Under the pieces are notes generated by a model. The model made no database searches, was not told where the DNA came from, and was given only the letters and a program-made list of their open reading frames with translations. From assembly GCA_002405835.1 (NCBI GenBank), contig DHMO01000043.1:3839-67838 (forward strand): a stretch of DNA of 64,000 nt, in the 5' to 3' direction. Of the stretch, positions 18,682-26,872 are shown piece by piece. Made by a program: the position numbers and the translations under genes. The stretch is from Lentisphaeria bacterium UBA4640. GTDB taxonomy: Bacteria; Verrucomicrobiota; Lentisphaeria; Victivallales; UBA1829. The stretch's first letter is position 1. The number at the start of each line of letters is the position of its first letter.

Positions 18682-19095
18682 ATTTCCCTTTCTTTCGTTC
18701 TGTCCGTCCGGAAAAATTTTCCGAAAAACGGATTTATTGTTTTCATTCGTTCCTTCAGCAGAAGCAAGCCTCCGGAATCCGTCATTGACAAAAAGCAATG
18801 TCCTGTGTTTCTGCAGTTCATGCGCAAAATATTATTCTTTTCTAACTTCCTTTCCATTTTGAGTTTAAGAAATGCATCTTCCACATCTCCGCTGTTTCGG
18901 TTGTCTTCTATAATTATACACCATAAACCTGAAATTGTCTATTGACAAAAACTACTATTTTAGGATAAAAATATAAATATTGGTTAAAGAAAAACGCCAA
19001 AGGCATTTTTCACAAAGCTGCATTGATTTTCTCCGGACCCCGAATTATATTACTCCGGAGGTAAATTCAACCATTCAACCGGAGCCCCCCTTCAC
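18682..19095. promoter_or_regulatory. 414-base intergenic region with divergent promoters and a shared palindrome
   Basis: No gene seen. On the minus strand TAGACA (18936-18941) stands 17 bases from a perfect TATAAT (18913-18918), serving the pseudopilin transcript. On the plus strand TTGACA (18942-18947) has an 18-base spacer to TAAAAA. Both -35 boxes lie in the palindrome TTGTC-TATT-GACAA (18935-18948), a likely regulator site. A second plus promoter, TTGATT (19023-19028)-N17-TATATT (19046-19051), is closer to the AraC gene. The centre is AT-rich. Confidence 0.55.
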
Positions 19096-19854
19096 ATGGA
19101 TGAACTGAAGCTCAACATTGTTTATTATTTCCGCGCACCGCGCGACCACAATTTCAACTCAACCATCATCCCCAAAGGATGTCTCTATGCGGAACTTCTG
19201 CTCGGGGGAGTCGTTTTCTACGAAGGGAAAACTTACCGGCGCGGCGCCCTGTTCGCACAAGCCGAGGGCATGGAAACCATTCACGATTTCCCGGACAAGC
19301 ATCCTTACCGCGCCCTGCTGATCGCATTCTCCGGATACGATCCGGCGAAACACCACCTCCCGCACATCGGCAGCTGGGTGAACAAATCCTCTCTTGATCC
19401 GTTCGTGGAGGAGGCGCTCGACGCCTTTTCCGAAGGGCGCCATCTTGATGAGCTTTGCAGATATCTGTACTCCGCAATCGAATGGAACCTCATCCGCAGC
19501 AGTTCGCAGGGAACCGATATGGACATCTCGCACCACAACCTTCTTGAGACACGGGACCTGCTCGCGCATCCCGACTGCATTTACACAAACTGGGAAAAAC
19601 TCTGCCGCCGGGCCGGGTACAGTCCGGCGTATCTCACCAGTCTGTTCAAAAAAGAGTTTGGAATCACCCCCTATCAGTACCATCTGAATACACGTCTTGA
19701 ACGCGCGGCGTTCGCCCTGCTCAACACGGCGACAAACATCCGTCAAATCAGCAACGACACGGGCTTTCAGAACATCGAAAGTTTCTACCGCGCCTTCAAG
19801 CGCCATTTCGGAATGCCGCCCGCGGAATACCGGAACCGGAACAGCAAAGATTAA
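19096..19854 (+). CDS. AraC-family transcriptional regulator
   Basis: 252 residues. The C-terminal 100 residues hold two helix-turn-helix motifs: WEKLCRRAGYSPAYLTSLFKKEFGITPYQYHLNTRLERA and IRQISNDTGFQNIESFYRAFKRHFGMPPAEYR, the canonical AraC/XylS DNA-binding domain. The N-terminal 150 residues form a cupin-like effector domain (EGKTYRRGALFAQAEGMETIHDF). Transcribed divergently from the pseudopilin/beta-helix/GH2 operon and convergent with the DUF4091 gene, so it likely controls this glycan locus. Confidence 0.93.
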   Translation: MDELKLNIVYYFRAPRDHNFNSTIIPKGCLYAELLLGGVVFYEGKTYRRGALFAQAEGMETIHDFPDKHPYRALLIAFSGYDPAKHHLPHIGSWVNKSSLDPFVEEALDAFSEGRHLDELCRYLYSAIEWNLIRSSSQGTDMDISHHNLLETRDLLAHPDCIYTNWEKLCRRAGYSPAYLTSLFKKEFGITPYQYHLNTRLERAAFALLNTATNIRQISNDTGFQNIESFYRAFKRHFGMPPAEYRNRNSKD

Positions 19855-19868
19855 AACCGCATTTCCCT

Positions 19869-21506
19869 TTACTTCAGCGCTGCCCGGATGGCATCGTTGA
19901 CGGCGTCGCGGACGGCACGAAGAGCGGATTCGGAACGCGGAAATTCCGTGAAAGTCAAAGTTCCGCCGCACACACGGTCGAGCACGGCGCAAGCCTCCTC
20001 GCGGGAGGTCAGACGCGCAAGGAGTTCCAGCGCACGCTGATCCTGAAGAGCTTCACGCATCAGTTCGTTGCGGATCGAATCCAGCGGTTCGCACTCGGAT
20101 CCCGGATAGACAATGAAAGAGTCGCCGTCCGGGAAACCGTAATCGGCGTCAACCACCTGGAACGGGTCAACCGGTTTGCGGGAAAGACGCGAGAAGTAGA
20201 AATTGAATCCCCAGTGCAGGAATCCGGCGATTCCATAGCGAAAAAGCTGAATGCCGAGCGCGCGCGTCACAGCGGAGGGAAGATGAATGAAACGGCTTGT
20301 GTAACCGTTCGTCGGACAGCAGCAGTAATAGGTCCACGGATTCTTCACGCCGGCGCGGATGAAATTCATCGTGCGGTCAATACAGGAAACCGGAATTTCA
20401 ACCACGCCTTTTTCGTAAAATTCCACTTCGGAAAGCGCGTCGATGTGTTTGAATCCGGGCGTATACTTGCGGATGAGCTCCGCGATTCTGCAATAACTCT
20501 CCAGGTGTTTGCCCTCCGGTTCATCGGAGGTGTGGAACCAGCAGTTTTCCGCCACGCCGGCAACCGCCAGGAACTCGACGAGTTCCGGCAGGAACGCGGC
20601 TAGGAATTTGCGGTATTTCAGAGAATCCGAGCGAACGTCCCAGCCGAAAATCCGCTTCTGTTCGCCGTTGACATCCGCCATGATCTTCGGAGTTTTTTCC
20701 GCGCCCCACTGCGTCGCAAGGTGTGAAATTTCAAAATACCTGATTCCCGCCACCTGAGCAAGCGCAATCCAGCGCGCAAGTTTGTCGAAGTCGAACTCAT
20801 AACCGTTTTCCGTAACCTTGACGCCGACAAGCTGAACGGTCGGACGCTCTTCCCAGACTTGCGTGTCGAGCGGCGGCGTGAACACCGGGGTCAGCACCAT
20901 GTTGACGCCGTGATCCACGGCGTTGCGCAGGAACGTTTCGACCAGATACCAGTATTCCTCGCTGAACACTTCCACGCCGTAGTAGCTCGCCAGACAGTCG
21001 GTATGAAACCATTCGGTATGAATGAGCTTCTGCGGCGGCAGAGCTGCAGGGAGAATTTCCAGTTTCAGAGGCTCGGTGCGGACTTCTCCGTTTTCTTTTG
21101 TCTTGAAAACCAGAACAATTTCAGTTTCCCGGAGGTTTGTTTTTGCGGGAATGCGCACAGTGACCCAGAGGGAACGCCAAAGATGCTGCGGGACGATGAA
21201 CGGAGCCGGCAGATCGCCGAGGATATCGGGCATCAGCCCCGGCTCTTTGAGCAGGGAATCGGGATCCGGCTCCGTCCACCCGAGACTGCGCACGGGAACG
21301 CATTCCACGGAACGGATCTGAATATCGCGCAGCCTGGAAACGGGTTTGACGGAAATGATTTCATCTCCGTGGTCCGCCCGGTAAGCGACTTGGAACGAAA
21401 AAACTTCACCGCGCAGCGCCGTTGCGGAATTCAGAACCCTTCCATCCGTCGGAGCCGTGCGCTGCATGACTTTGACGAGCGAGCTGTATAATCTTGTTTC
21501 GAACAT
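19869..21506 (-). CDS. DUF4091 / GH123-like glycoside hydrolase-type protein
   Basis: 545 residues from the ATG at 21506, which follows ACAGGAGATTGGCA; the open frame to 21563 has no such site. No signal peptide. An N-terminal beta-sandwich (ALRGEVFSFQVAYRADHG, LWVTVRIPAKTNLRETEIVL) precedes a TIM-barrel-like part with HTEWFHTDCLASYYGVEVFSEEYW, WFHTSDEPEGKHLESY (DE pair as in GH123-type acid/base region) and FLHWGFNFY close to the C-terminus. This order is typical of DUF4091 proteins related to N-acetylgalactosaminidases of GH123. Substrate is not known. It abuts the AraC gene (14-base gap, convergent). Confidence 0.8.
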   Translation of the reverse strand: MFETRLYSSLVKVMQRTAPTDGRVLNSATALRGEVFSFQVAYRADHGDEIISVKPVSRLRDIQIRSVECVPVRSLGWTEPDPDSLLKEPGLMPDILGDLPAPFIVPQHLWRSLWVTVRIPAKTNLRETEIVLVFKTKENGEVRTEPLKLEILPAALPPQKLIHTEWFHTDCLASYYGVEVFSEEYWYLVETFLRNAVDHGVNMVLTPVFTPPLDTQVWEERPTVQLVGVKVTENGYEFDFDKLARWIALAQVAGIRYFEISHLATQWGAEKTPKIMADVNGEQKRIFGWDVRSDSLKYRKFLAAFLPELVEFLAVAGVAENCWFHTSDEPEGKHLESYCRIAELIRKYTPGFKHIDALSEVEFYEKGVVEIPVSCIDRTMNFIRAGVKNPWTYYCCCPTNGYTSRFIHLPSAVTRALGIQLFRYGIAGFLHWGFNFYFSRLSRKPVDPFQVVDADYGFPDGDSFIVYPGSECEPLDSIRNELMREALQDQRALELLARLTSREEACAVLDRVCGGTLTFTEFPRSESALRAVRDAVNDAIRAALK

Positions 21507-21554
21507 TGCCAATCTCCTGTTGTTCATCAGCAATATACAGGGAAAACGGAGAAT

Positions 21555-21596
21555 AAAAAGCACCGCGGAAAAATTTTCTCAAAAAAATTGCGGTGC
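21555..21596 (-). terminator. Terminator-like hairpin before the DUF4091 gene
   Basis: GCACCGC (21560-21566) / GCGGTGC (21590-21596), followed on the minus strand by TTTTTATT. It lies about 55 bases upstream of the DUF4091 ATG, so it may be an attenuator or an insulator rather than the end of a gene; no minus-strand gene is upstream of it. A TATATT hexamer (minus strand, 21530-21536) lies between it and the ATG. Confidence 0.45.
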
Positions 21597-21698
21597 CAGT
21601 AAGCGGAAAAATTCCCTGAATTGCAGAAACAAACCGGAAGAGAGGAGAATTTTCAATTAATCCGGCAAGGAAAAGCGTATAAAATCTGAAAATCCGCA

Positions 21699-21727
21699 TT
21701 GACAAACCGGCAAGCGGATGATATATT
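21699..21727 (+). promoter_or_regulatory. Strong promoter of gapA
   Basis: Perfect -35 TTGACA (21699-21704), 17 bases, TATATT (21722-21727); AAGAAGGAAGG precedes the gapA ATG. Confidence 0.8.
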
Positions 21728-21785
21728 ACCGGACAAAGAAAAGTATTCGGCTATTTAACCTTTAAACAAGAAGGAAGGAAAAAAA

Positions 21786-22787
21786 ATGGCTATCAAAGTT
21801 GGAATTAACGGATTCGGAAGAATCGGCCGCATGGTTTTCCGCGCTGCAGTGGAAAACTTCTCCAAGGACATCGAAATCGTCGGAATCAACGACCTTCTCG
21901 ATCCCGAGTACCTCGCTTACATGCTGAAGTACGACTCCGTCCACGGCATCTTCAACCACGACATCAAAGTTGAAGGCAACTACATGATCGTCGACGGCCA
22001 GAAGATCCGCCTCACCGCTGAAAAGGATCCCACCCAGCTCAAGTGGAACGAAGTCGGCGCCGACGTTGTCGTCGAATCCACCGGCCTCTTCCTGAAGGAC
22101 GAGCTTGCACGTCAGCACATCACTGCCGGCGCGAAGAAAGTTATCATGTCCGCTCCTTCCAAGGATGCGACCCCGATGTTCGTCTACGGCGTCAACCACA
22201 AGACCTATGCCGGCCAGGACATCATCTCCAACGCTTCCTGCACCACGAACTGCCTCGCCCCGATCTCCAAGGTCCTCAACGACAAGTTCGGCATCAAGCG
22301 CGGTCTCATGACCACCATCCACGCTGCAACCGCTACCCAGAAGACCGTTGACGGTCCCTCCAAGAAGGACTGGAGAGGCGGCCGCGGCATCCTCGAGAAC
22401 ATGATCCCCTCCTCCACCGGCGCTGCAAAGGCTGTCGGCAAGGTCCTCCCGGAACTCAACGGCAAGCTCACCGGCATGTCCGTCCGCGTCCCGACCTCCG
22501 ACGTCTCCTTCGTTGACCTCACCGTCGAGCTCAACAAAGAAGCCTCCTACGAGGAAATCTGCGCTGCTATGAAGGAAGCCTCCGAAGGCGAACTCAAGGG
22601 CATCCTCGGCTACACCGACGAAGCCGTTGTCTCCACCGACTTCCGCGGCGACGCCCGCACCTCCATCTTCGACGTCAAGGCCGGCATCCAGCTCGACCCG
22701 ACCTTCGTCAAAGTCTGCTCCTGGTACGACAACGAATGGGGATACTCCAACAAGGTCCTCGAAATGGTTCGCGTCATCGCCAAGTAA
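21786..22787 (+). CDS. gapA: Glyceraldehyde-3-phosphate dehydrogenase, type I
   Basis: NAD-dependent oxidation of glyceraldehyde 3-phosphate in glycolysis. 333 residues, usual length. NAD-binding start VGINGFGRIGRMVFRAA, catalytic Cys in SNASCTTNCLAP, and CSWYDNEWGYSNKVLEMV at the C-terminus are all intact. Codon use is extremely biased towards C-ending codons, indicating very high expression. Followed by a terminator and then pgk, the next glycolytic step. Confidence 0.99.
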   Translation: MAIKVGINGFGRIGRMVFRAAVENFSKDIEIVGINDLLDPEYLAYMLKYDSVHGIFNHDIKVEGNYMIVDGQKIRLTAEKDPTQLKWNEVGADVVVESTGLFLKDELARQHITAGAKKVIMSAPSKDATPMFVYGVNHKTYAGQDIISNASCTTNCLAPISKVLNDKFGIKRGLMTTIHAATATQKTVDGPSKKDWRGGRGILENMIPSSTGAAKAVGKVLPELNGKLTGMSVRVPTSDVSFVDLTVELNKEASYEEICAAMKEASEGELKGILGYTDEAVVSTDFRGDARTSIFDVKAGIQLDPTFVKVCSWYDNEWGYSNKVLEMVRVIAK

Positions 22788-22820
22788 GCTCATTGCTTGA
22801 CTGACAACAGCATTTTGAAA

Positions 22821-22857
22821 GGGCGGGCGACTCTTGAACGCCCGCCCTTTTTTATTT
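22821..22857 (+). terminator. Terminator between gapA and pgk
   Basis: Nine-bp stem GGGCGGGCG (22821-22829) / CGCCCGCCC (22839-22847) followed by TTTTTTATTT. It lies 30 bases before pgk, so pgk expression depends on readthrough or on a promoter I could not place. Confidence 0.9.
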
Positions 22858-22886
22858 CCAAACTTTTTCTTTAAGGAATTCTGATC

Positions 22887-24140
22887 ATGGACAAGAAAAC
22901 ACTTCGCGACGTTGATCTCAAAGGCAAACGCGTTGTCATGCGCGTCGACTTCAATGTGCCGGTCAAAGACGGAGTCATCAAGGACGACACCCGCATCAAG
23001 GGCGCTCTCCCCTCCATCAAATACGTTCTCGAACAGGGTGGAAGCCTCGTTCTCATGAGTCACATGGGCCGCCCCGATGAAAAGGGCATCACCCCCGACA
23101 CCTCCCTCAAGATCGTCGCCGACTACCTCTCCAACCTTCTCGGCAAGCCGGTTGCTTTCGCTCCGGACTGCGCCACCGCCGACGACCAGGTCAAGGCTCT
23201 CAAGCCGGGCGAAATCCTCATGCTCGAGAACACCCGCTACCACAAAGAAGAGCAGGCCAAGCTGAAACAGAAAGACGGTCAGTCCGATGAAGAGTTCAAG
23301 GCCGCAAAAGCCGCTCTCAAGGAACAGCAGAAGGAACTCGCCAAGAAGCTCGCTTCCTACGGCGACATCTACTGCAATGATGCGTTCGGAACCGCTCACC
23401 GCGCCCACGCTTCCACCGCCGTCATCACCAAGTACATCGGCACCTCCGTTGCCGGCTTCCTGATGGAAAAGGAAATCGCGTTCCTCGGCAACGCCGTTGA
23501 ACACCCGGTCCGTCCCTTCGTCGCCATCCTCGGCGGCGCCAAAGTCTCCGACAAACTCGCCGTTGTCAGCAACCTCCTGACCAAGGTCAACACTCTGATC
23601 ATCGGCGGCGGCATGGCTTACACCTTCCTCAAGGCCCAGGGTCACAACGTCGGAAACTCCCTCTGCGAAAACGACCAGCTCGAATATGCCAAAGACATGA
23701 TCGCCAAGGCGAAAGAGCTCGGCGTGAACTTCCTCCTCCCGGTCGACAACGTCGCCGCGGACAAGTTCGACGCCAACGCCAACACCCAGATTGTCGGCGA
23801 CGACATTCCGGAAGGCTGGATGGGTCTCGATATCGGTCCGAAGACCGTCGAACTTTACAGCAATGCCATCAAGGACGCCAAGACGGTTGTCTGGAACGGC
23901 CCGATGGGATGCTTCGAAATGGAGAAATTCAACAAGGGCACCTTCGGCGTCTGCGCAGCTGTTGCGGAAGTCAAGGCAAACGGCGGCATCTCCATCATCG
24001 GCGGCGGCGACTCCGTCGCAGCTGTCAACAAGAGCGGACTCGCGGACAAGATGTCCCACATCTCCACCGGCGGCGGCGCTTCCCTCGAATTCCTCGAAGG
24101 AAAGGCTCTCCCGGGCGTTGTCGCTCTCAGCGATAAATAA
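22887..24140 (+). CDS. pgk: Phosphoglycerate kinase
   Basis: Transfers phosphate from 1,3-bisphosphoglycerate to ADP. 417 residues. Substrate region RVDFNVPVKDG, LMSHMGRP, the hinge and nucleotide site with GGAKVSDKL and the C-terminal GGGDSVAAV and STGGGASLEFLEG motifs are present. Same high-expression codon bias as gapA. A 20-residue charged segment (QDEEFKAAK-like, EQAKLKQKDGQSDEE) after NTRYHKEEQ is slightly longer than in many PGKs but within family variation. Confidence 0.99.
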   Translation: MDKKTLRDVDLKGKRVVMRVDFNVPVKDGVIKDDTRIKGALPSIKYVLEQGGSLVLMSHMGRPDEKGITPDTSLKIVADYLSNLLGKPVAFAPDCATADDQVKALKPGEILMLENTRYHKEEQAKLKQKDGQSDEEFKAAKAALKEQQKELAKKLASYGDIYCNDAFGTAHRAHASTAVITKYIGTSVAGFLMEKEIAFLGNAVEHPVRPFVAILGGAKVSDKLAVVSNLLTKVNTLIIGGGMAYTFLKAQGHNVGNSLCENDQLEYAKDMIAKAKELGVNFLLPVDNVAADKFDANANTQIVGDDIPEGWMGLDIGPKTVELYSNAIKDAKTVVWNGPMGCFEMEKFNKGTFGVCAAVAEVKANGGISIIGGGDSVAAVNKSGLADKMSHISTGGGASLEFLEGKALPGVVALSDK

Positions 24141-24161
24141 GAGTTTATCTCTGTTTTACAC

Positions 24162-24195
24162 ACGCGGAACCGGCTCGTCCGGCTCCGCGTTTTTT
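24162..24195 (+). terminator. Terminator after pgk
   Basis: Twelve-position stem ACGCGGAACCGG (24162-24173) / CCGGCTCCGCGT (24179-24190) with one A-C mismatch, then Ts to 24195. Confidence 0.88.
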
Positions 24196-24211
24196 CTGAA
24201 AAGGTGATTCC

Positions 24212-24784
24212 ATGAAAATTCAATCCGTCTGCGTCTACTGCGGCTCCAATCCCGGCAAATCTGAAATCTATGTTCAAAACGCGCGAAAACTCGGCGAATA
24301 TCTGGCAAAGCACAACATCCGTCTCGTCTACGGCGGAAGCAACTGCGGAACCATGGGCGCCGTCGCCGAAAGCTGCCTCGAACACGGCGGAAAAGTCCTC
24401 GGAATCATCACGGAACAGCTCCATAAAATCGTCGGCAACCCTGCGCTGACCGAATACCGCGTCGTTCCCGACATGGCAACACGCAAGCGCATGTTCATGG
24501 AGGAATCCGATGCACTGATCGCCCTGCCCGGCGGACTCGGAACAGCGGATGAACTCGTGGAAGCCATGTCGCTTCAGACCCTTGATCTCAATCCCCGTCC
24601 CGTCGCCGTCATGAACATCAACGGCTTTTTCGATCCGCTGATTCTCTGGATGGAACGCATGTGCGAGGAAGGCTTCCTCCGCCGCGAACAGAAAGAGATG
24701 ATGATTGCGGCGACCGACCCCGAAGCGCTCTTCCGGAAACTCGAAACTTTTGAGTATCACACCGTGGTTAAGTGGAACCTCTGA
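24212..24784 (+). CDS. LOG-family Rossmann protein (TIGR00730 type, nucleoside monophosphate phosphoribohydrolase-like)
   Basis: 190 residues. The family hallmark PGGxGTxxE appears as ALPGGLGTADELVEA, and the Rossmann entry VYCGSNPG and YGGSNCGTMGAVAE are typical. Characterised relatives cleave ribose 5-phosphate from cytokinin or purine monophosphates; in bacteria the physiological role is often unclear. ATG at 24212 follows AAAAGGTGATTCC. It sits between pgk's terminator and the promoter of the heptosyltransferase gene, so it may rely on readthrough of the pgk terminator. Confidence 0.9.
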   Translation: MKIQSVCVYCGSNPGKSEIYVQNARKLGEYLAKHNIRLVYGGSNCGTMGAVAESCLEHGGKVLGIITEQLHKIVGNPALTEYRVVPDMATRKRMFMEESDALIALPGGLGTADELVEAMSLQTLDLNPRPVAVMNINGFFDPLILWMERMCEEGFLRREQKEMMIAATDPEALFRKLETFEYHTVVKWNL

Positions 24785-24826
24785 AAAAAAAATTGAAAAA
24801 ACAACAAAAAAATTAGTCTTTTCTAT

Positions 24827-24854
24827 TTGACTATATCCGGAAACGGAATATAGT
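24827..24854 (+). promoter_or_regulatory. Promoter of the heptosyltransferase-like gene
   Basis: TTGACT (24827-24832), 16 bases, TATAGT (24849-24854), 35 bases before the ATG at 24889. Confidence 0.62.
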
Positions 24855-24888
24855 AACCGGGAACAATCAGTCAGGAGAAAAGATCTTT

Positions 24889-26217
24889 ATGAACGATTTC
24901 ACCATTACGCCCAATGCACAGAATCTGAATGTGCAGAATGATATTTTTGTATCCGCGCAATCCGCCGCCCAGCCGGCGGCTCCCGCTCCGGCTCAGCCGC
25001 AGAAAGAACAGCCCAAACAGCCCTCCATCTACGGCGACATTCCCCAGATCCCCACGCAGGACGCTGTCGAAGGCATCAAATTCGATTTCAACGACGGCAT
25101 CCGCATTCTCTTCCCGCACAATGGAAAAGAATACCATGTGACCTTCACCGACATCGACACCGGAATCATTCTCTTCAGCCAGGACACCGTCCCAGGCGCG
25201 TATGTCACAAGCGTCAAGAAATTCTTCATCCGCTTCCGTCTCATCATTCACAACAAGGGCGGAAAAGAGCCGATCTTCACGCACGATTTCGACGCAAAGG
25301 GTCGCGAAGTCATGATCCAGCTTCCCGTCGGAACCATCGGCGACTCCATCGGCTGGTTCAGTTATGTGGAACGCTTCCAACTCAAACACCAGTGCAAACT
25401 CGTCTGCGTCATGACCCCGTGGATTGCAGAAGTCGTCAAAAAGCAGTATCCGAACATCACCTTCATCGCTCCGGAAGAGACCAAGAACTACAAGCCTTAC
25501 GCCTGCTACTACATGGGACTCTTCTTCCGCGGCGACGTCGACCATCAGCCGATCGACTTCCGTTACATCGGGCTCCACCGCACCGCCGGCTACATCCTCG
25601 GCGTCGATCCCGCCGACGAGCCCCCGCGCTTCGATCTCTCCGCTCCGCGCAAAATCAAGGAAAAATATGTCTGCATCGCCGCTCAGAGCTCCAGCCAGGC
25701 GAAATACTGGAACAACCCCTACGGCTGGTATGAAGTCGTCAAATTCCTCAAGGACAACGGCTACCGCGTGCTCTGCATCGACCGCGACCGCGTCCACGGC
25801 ACCGGGCTGAACTGGAATCACATTCCCTACGGCGTTGAAGATTTCACCGGACAGCTGCCCCTTCAGGAACGGATCAACCTCATCAAAGACGCCGATTTCT
25901 TCATCGGTCTCAGCTCCGGACTCAGCTGGCTCGCATGGGGATGCAAAGTCCCGGTCATCATGATCTCCGGCTTCACGCACCCGACCAACGAATTCGCCAC
26001 GCCCTACCGCGTCATCAACTACCACACCTGCCACTCCTGCTGGAACGACATGCGCATCGACTTCGACCACTATGACTTCCTCTGGTGTCCGCGTCACAAA
26101 GGCACCGACCGGCATTTCGAGTGCACAAAGCTCATCTCCGCGGAGCAGGTCATCACCATGATCAAAAAGGTCCCCTCCTTCCGTCCGAAAGAGGAGGAAA
26201 AAGGAAAGAAAAAATAA
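24889..26217 (+). CDS. BAHT-type (autotransporter heptosyltransferase-like) glycosyltransferase
   Basis: 442 residues. Residues 1-60 are a Pro/Ala/Gln-rich linker; the rest follows the bacterial autotransporter heptosyltransferase pattern (TIGR04414-like): GIRILFPHNGKEYHVTFTD, QLPVGTIGDSIGWFSYVERF, PYACYYMGLF, CIAAQSSSQAKYWNNPYGWYEVV (nucleotide-sugar pocket) and FFIGLSSGLSWLAWGC. Four cysteines C381, C384, C400 and C412 (CHSC...C...C) match the iron-binding finger of this group. Known members add ADP-heptose to Ser residues of secreted beta-helical passenger proteins. No autotransporter gene is in the window, so the acceptor is unknown. Has its own promoter and a terminator after it. Confidence 0.82.
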   Translation: MNDFTITPNAQNLNVQNDIFVSAQSAAQPAAPAPAQPQKEQPKQPSIYGDIPQIPTQDAVEGIKFDFNDGIRILFPHNGKEYHVTFTDIDTGIILFSQDTVPGAYVTSVKKFFIRFRLIIHNKGGKEPIFTHDFDAKGREVMIQLPVGTIGDSIGWFSYVERFQLKHQCKLVCVMTPWIAEVVKKQYPNITFIAPEETKNYKPYACYYMGLFFRGDVDHQPIDFRYIGLHRTAGYILGVDPADEPPRFDLSAPRKIKEKYVCIAAQSSSQAKYWNNPYGWYEVVKFLKDNGYRVLCIDRDRVHGTGLNWNHIPYGVEDFTGQLPLQERINLIKDADFFIGLSSGLSWLAWGCKVPVIMISGFTHPTNEFATPYRVINYHTCHSCWNDMRIDFDHYDFLWCPRHKGTDRHFECTKLISAEQVITMIKKVPSFRPKEEEKGKKK

Positions 26218-26232
26218 TTCTTCTGAAAACCT

Positions 26233-26273
26233 GCCGTCTCTCCGCATTCCCGCAGAGAGACGGCTTTTATTTT
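26233..26273 (+). terminator. Terminator after the heptosyltransferase-like gene
   Basis: Ten-bp stem GCCGTCTCTC (26233-26242) / GAGAGACGGC (26255-26264) followed by TTTTATTTT. Confidence 0.92.
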
Positions 26274-26290
26274 AAGAAAAGAGGATCCGT

Positions 26291-26869
26291 ATGAACGAAC
26301 AGAAAACAGCGCAGGCGCTTCTCATCATTGACATGCAGAATGATTTTGTACATCCGGGCACACCCGTTCATGTCGCCGGCGCGGCCGCAACCGTCCCGGT
26401 CATCCGGAAACTGCGGGAATCCTGCAGAAAATATGCGGTTCCAGTTTTCCACATCATCCGCTCCTACAGCGCGGACGGGCTCACCGTGGAGCGCACGCGC
26501 CTTGCAGACTTCCGCCACACGCCGTTCGTCGTCCCCGGCACGCACGGAGCGGAAATCATCGGGGAACTCACGCCGGAAGCGGATGAAAAAACCGTCATCA
26601 AACCGCGCTACAGCGCATTCTTCCAGACGAATCTCGACCTCATGCTGAAACGGCTCGGAGTTGAACGAGTCCTTGTCAGCGGAACCCAGTATCCGAACTG
26701 CATCCGCGCAACCGTCACCGATGCGCTTTCGCTGGACTACGCGGTCAGCGTCATCACCGACGCCTGCAGCGCAAAAACCGAAGCCGTCGCGGCAGCGAAT
26801 ATTCTCGACATGCGCAACCTCGGTGCGGAGTGCATCACCTTCGCCGAATGGGAAAGCAGACAGCGCTGA
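26291..26869 (+). CDS. Isochorismatase-family cysteine hydrolase
   Basis: 192 residues. The catalytic triad of the family is visible: Asp in LLIIDMQNDF, Lys in VIKPRYSAF and Cys in SGTQYPNCIRATVTDAL. Such enzymes hydrolyse amides (nicotinamidase, N-carbamoyl compounds) or isochorismate; the substrate here cannot be told from sequence. RBS AAAGAGGATCCGT before ATG. It is convergent with, and 3 bases from, the alpha-galactosidase gene. Confidence 0.93.
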   Translation: MNEQKTAQALLIIDMQNDFVHPGTPVHVAGAAATVPVIRKLRESCRKYAVPVFHIIRSYSADGLTVERTRLADFRHTPFVVPGTHGAEIIGELTPEADEKTVIKPRYSAFFQTNLDLMLKRLGVERVLVSGTQYPNCIRATVTDALSLDYAVSVITDACSAKTEAVAAANILDMRNLGAECITFAEWESRQR

Positions 26870-26872
26870 ACG

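Noticed and set aside
21762..24059. 765-codon open frame on the minus strand
   Set aside because: Antisense to gapA and pgk, whose products are unmistakable.
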